DNA of 14,624 nt, taken from the NCBI GenBank assembly GCA_964458545.1, contig CAYWJF010000040.1, positions 1-14,624 on the forward strand, given 5' to 3'. Position 1 is the first letter of the stretch; each line of letters starts with the position of its first letter. This DNA is from JAYFNU01 sp964458545 (GTDB taxonomy: Bacteria; Bacillota; Clostridia; Oscillospirales; Ruminococcaceae). Positions 13,229 to 14,624 of this stretch are shown here, piece after piece. Position numbers and translations under genes: made by a program. The notes beneath the pieces were generated by a model. That model did no database searches, was not told the origin of the DNA, and saw nothing but the letters and a program-made list of their open reading frames with translations.

Positions 13229-14248
13229 TTATGTGGGGTTCTCTTCGTCCGCCTCAGCGGGCGGCTCTTCCTCGGGAGCAATCCCCTCGTCCATCGCCTC
13301 AGCGCCGCTTTCGACTGCCTCGCCTGTCTCTTCAGCTACCGTGTAGCTGCTCTCAGGCGCGGGTACCATCTGTCCGTCGGCGGAAATAAGATAAGCCGAG
13401 TCGCCCTGAATAATATGGGTCATAAGATAATCATACCAAAAGATATAGCCCTCGCGCTTCATATGAATTCCGTCGCCTGAGGTAATTCCGCTTGGCATAT
13501 AGCCCTCTTCGTCAGCTATAGAGGAATAGACGTCGAGGAAATAAAGCCCCTTTCTAAGCGCCATATCGCGAAGCATATCGTTATACTTATGGATATTCTC
13601 AAGCGAGTAATGCTCGGGGTCAGCCTTGGCTTTCTCCCGCGTTACGGGGGTAATAGACTGTATAACAATCTGACAGCCTGTAACCCTTCTCATTAGCTCA
13701 TCCACAAGAATTTCGTAATTTTCTATAAGCCACTCGGTCGTATTTGTGTTTATTCCGTTCGCACCGAGCATAATATATATCTTCTGCGGCTTATAGTATT
13801 CCACCGCGTCCGCCATGGTTACCTTCTCGCCGTCTATTTCATAAAACTTTTCGGTAAGCGCGTTTTGAGGGTTTATTCCGAGCATAGCGACTTGAATAAA
13901 GTTATCGAAAACATCAAAGAGCGAAAGCCCCTGTGTAAGCGAATCGCCGATAAAGACTGTGCTTGCAAAATAACTGTCCTCCACCCGCGCGGTCTCGGTT
14001 AATACCGTTCCGGAATATACGCCCGTATCGCCAGAAATAACGTCGATAGTGTGAATATCGAGGTCGGGCGCCCAGTAGCCGGGATAGATTTCTGTTTTCT
14101 TCATATTCGCCGCGTTTAAAACGAACGAAAACGCGGCTGCGAAGATAAGCAACAGCGAAAGAATAATAAGCAGTATTCTGCGGCTTTTAAACACCTCGCC
14201 AAGCGTTTCGGTTTCCTCTATTATGTTTTTATCCGATGTTTGTTCCAA
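13229..14248 (-). CDS. Membrane-anchored SGNH/GDSL-family hydrolase
   Basis: The protein has 339 residues from a TTG start (14248-14246), chosen because AAGGAGG lies 6 nt upstream and the predicted transcript begins near 14271; a GTG at 14287 is open but upstream of that. One transmembrane segment (about 25-47) anchors an extracytoplasmic SGNH domain. Block I is VFIGDSLTQG with the nucleophile at S103, block III is LGANGINT with N164, and block V is DGIHMKREGY with D259 and H262, so the catalytic set is complete. The C-terminal 40 or so residues form an acidic Glu/Pro/Ala-rich tail. Such proteins are esterases or O-acetyl transfer/hydrolysis enzymes acting on cell-wall or surface glycans; the substrate cannot be told from the sequence. 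Confidence 0.85.
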   Translation of the reverse strand: MEQTSDKNIIEETETLGEVFKSRRILLIILSLLLIFAAAFSFVLNAANMKKTEIYPGYWAPDLDIHTIDVISGDTGVYSGTVLTETARVEDSYFASTVFIGDSLTQGLSLFDVFDNFIQVAMLGINPQNALTEKFYEIDGEKVTMADAVEYYKPQKIYIMLGANGINTNTTEWLIENYEILVDELMRRVTGCQIVIQSITPVTREKAKADPEHYSLENIHKYNDMLRDMALRKGLYFLDVYSSIADEEGYMPSGITSGDGIHMKREGYIFWYDYLMTHIIQGDSAYLISADGQMVPAPESSYTVAEETGEAVESGAEAMDEGIAPEEEPPAEADEENPT

Positions 14249-14277
14249 TGGAAGCCTCCTTGGAAAATATCTAATAA

Positions 14278-14306
14278 ATTGTAACACAACACCCGTATTT
14301 TCACAA
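14278..14306 (-). promoter_or_regulatory. Promoter of the SGNH hydrolase gene
   Basis: On the minus strand TTGTGA (14301-14306), 17 nt spacer, TACAAT (14278-14283) with an extended TGT (14284-14286). Transcription would begin near 14271, about 23 nt before the TTG start. Confidence 0.6.
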
Positions 14307-14351
14307 CAGGAAGAATCGGCTTTTTTGATACAGAATATTGCGATTTTTCCA

Positions 14352-14381
14352 TTGACACACGCCGCGCTTTTGTTGTATTAT
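14352..14381 (+). promoter_or_regulatory. Promoter of the tRNA-Thr gene
   Basis: A perfect TTGACA (14352-14357) is followed by 18 nt and TATTAT (14376-14381). The start of transcription would fall near 14388, about 13 nt before the mature tRNA 5' end. Confidence 0.75.
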
Positions 14382-14400
14382 TTATAAGCTATCTGAAAAT

Positions 14401-14476
14401 GCTTGTGTGGCTCAGTTGGTAGAGCAGCGCATTCGTAATGCGCAGGTCGTCGGTTCGAGTCCGACCACAAGCTCCA
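14401..14476 (+). tRNA. tRNA-Thr (anticodon CGT)
   Basis: All arms pair: acceptor GCTTGTG / CACAAGC (14401-14407 and 14466-14472), D stem GCTC / GAGC, anticodon stem GCGCA / TGCGC with loop TTCGTAA (anticodon CGT, 14434-14436, reading ACG), variable loop AGGTC, and T stem GTCGG / CCGAC with loop TTCGAGT. The discriminator base is T, and CCA is encoded (14474-14476). It stands alone with its own promoter and terminator. Confidence 0.97.
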
Positions 14477-14478
14477 CG

Positions 14479-14519
14479 GCGTCGTAAGCTTTGTATCGCT
14501 TATGACGCTTTTTATTTTG
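14479..14519 (+). terminator. Rho-independent terminator after tRNA-Thr
   Basis: GCGTCGTAAGC (14479-14489) pairs with GCTTATGACGC (14498-14508), 11 bp with one G-T pair and an 8 nt loop, followed by TTTTTATTTTG. The remaining 105 bases to the end of the window show no supported feature. Confidence 0.9.
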
Positions 14520-14624
14520 TTTTAAAAGCGTTGTTGCGCTCGCGCAGCTGCTCCGCCTTTTTCCTCAATGCAGTCGTTTACTCTTCGCTTGCTCGGTTGC
14601 AAACGCCCACACTGCGGTTTAGAA

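Noticed and set aside
14521..14624. Open frames on both strands at the right edge (e.g. minus-strand frame rich in Ala, Arg, Gln and Lys)
   Set aside because: They are too short, cut by the edge, and have no recognisable motif or ribosome binding site; they cannot be supported as a gene.
1..14624. CRISPR array, insertion sequence or prophage
   Set aside because: No regularly spaced direct repeats, transposase, terminal inverted repeats or phage structural genes were seen. The only mobile-element relative is the degenerate serine-recombinase domain.

Overview
The window looks like the chromosome of a spore-forming, Gram-positive member of the Clostridia, probably an uncultured Oscillospiraceae-type gut bacterium. 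The evidence is the sporulation genes yqfC, yqfD and ylbJ, the order yqfC-yqfD-phoH-ybeY-era-yqzL-recO-mutS2, strong AGGAGG-type ribosome binding sites, frequent extended -10 promoters, and a tRNA with an encoded CCA end. Taxonomy is inferred from gene content only.

Bases 1-9093 form a minus-strand block read right to left: yqfC, yqfD, phoH, ybeY, era, yqzL, recO, mutS2, a LeuA-derived gene, and metF, which is cut by the left edge. Several junctions overlap or nearly abut (yqfC/yqfD 7 nt overlap, ybeY/era 1 nt gap, yqzL/recO about 80 nt overlap, leuA-like/metF ATGA overlap), so most of it is probably one operon with an extra promoter before phoH. It covers late sporulation functions, ribosome and rRNA maturation (PhoH, YbeY, Era), DNA repair and ribosome rescue (RecO, MutS2), and at the distal end a one-carbon gene. 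The most unusual gene is the LeuA-like one. It keeps the isopropylmalate synthase fold and an intact-looking C-terminal LeuA regulatory domain, but the catalytic arginine and all four metal ligands are replaced.

Bases 9153-10513 hold two plus-strand genes: ylbJ (sporulation membrane protein), and a 71-residue four-cysteine protein with its own promoter and a strong terminator.

Bases 10519-11622 are the least ordinary part. They contain a possible 15-codon minus-strand gene with a strong promoter and ribosome binding site, a minus-strand terminator, a heavily folded stretch of about 150 nt, and a stand-alone serine-recombinase catalytic domain that lacks two catalytic arginines and any DNA-binding domain. 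That gene diverges from a large helix-turn-helix protein (11623-13182). A palindrome (TTACC-N6-GGTAA) lies exactly between the two divergent promoters.

The right end has a bidirectional terminator, a membrane-anchored SGNH/GDSL hydrolase on the minus strand with its own promoter, and a tRNA-Thr(CGT) gene with promoter and terminator. No CRISPR array, insertion sequence, rRNA or integrated prophage was seen.
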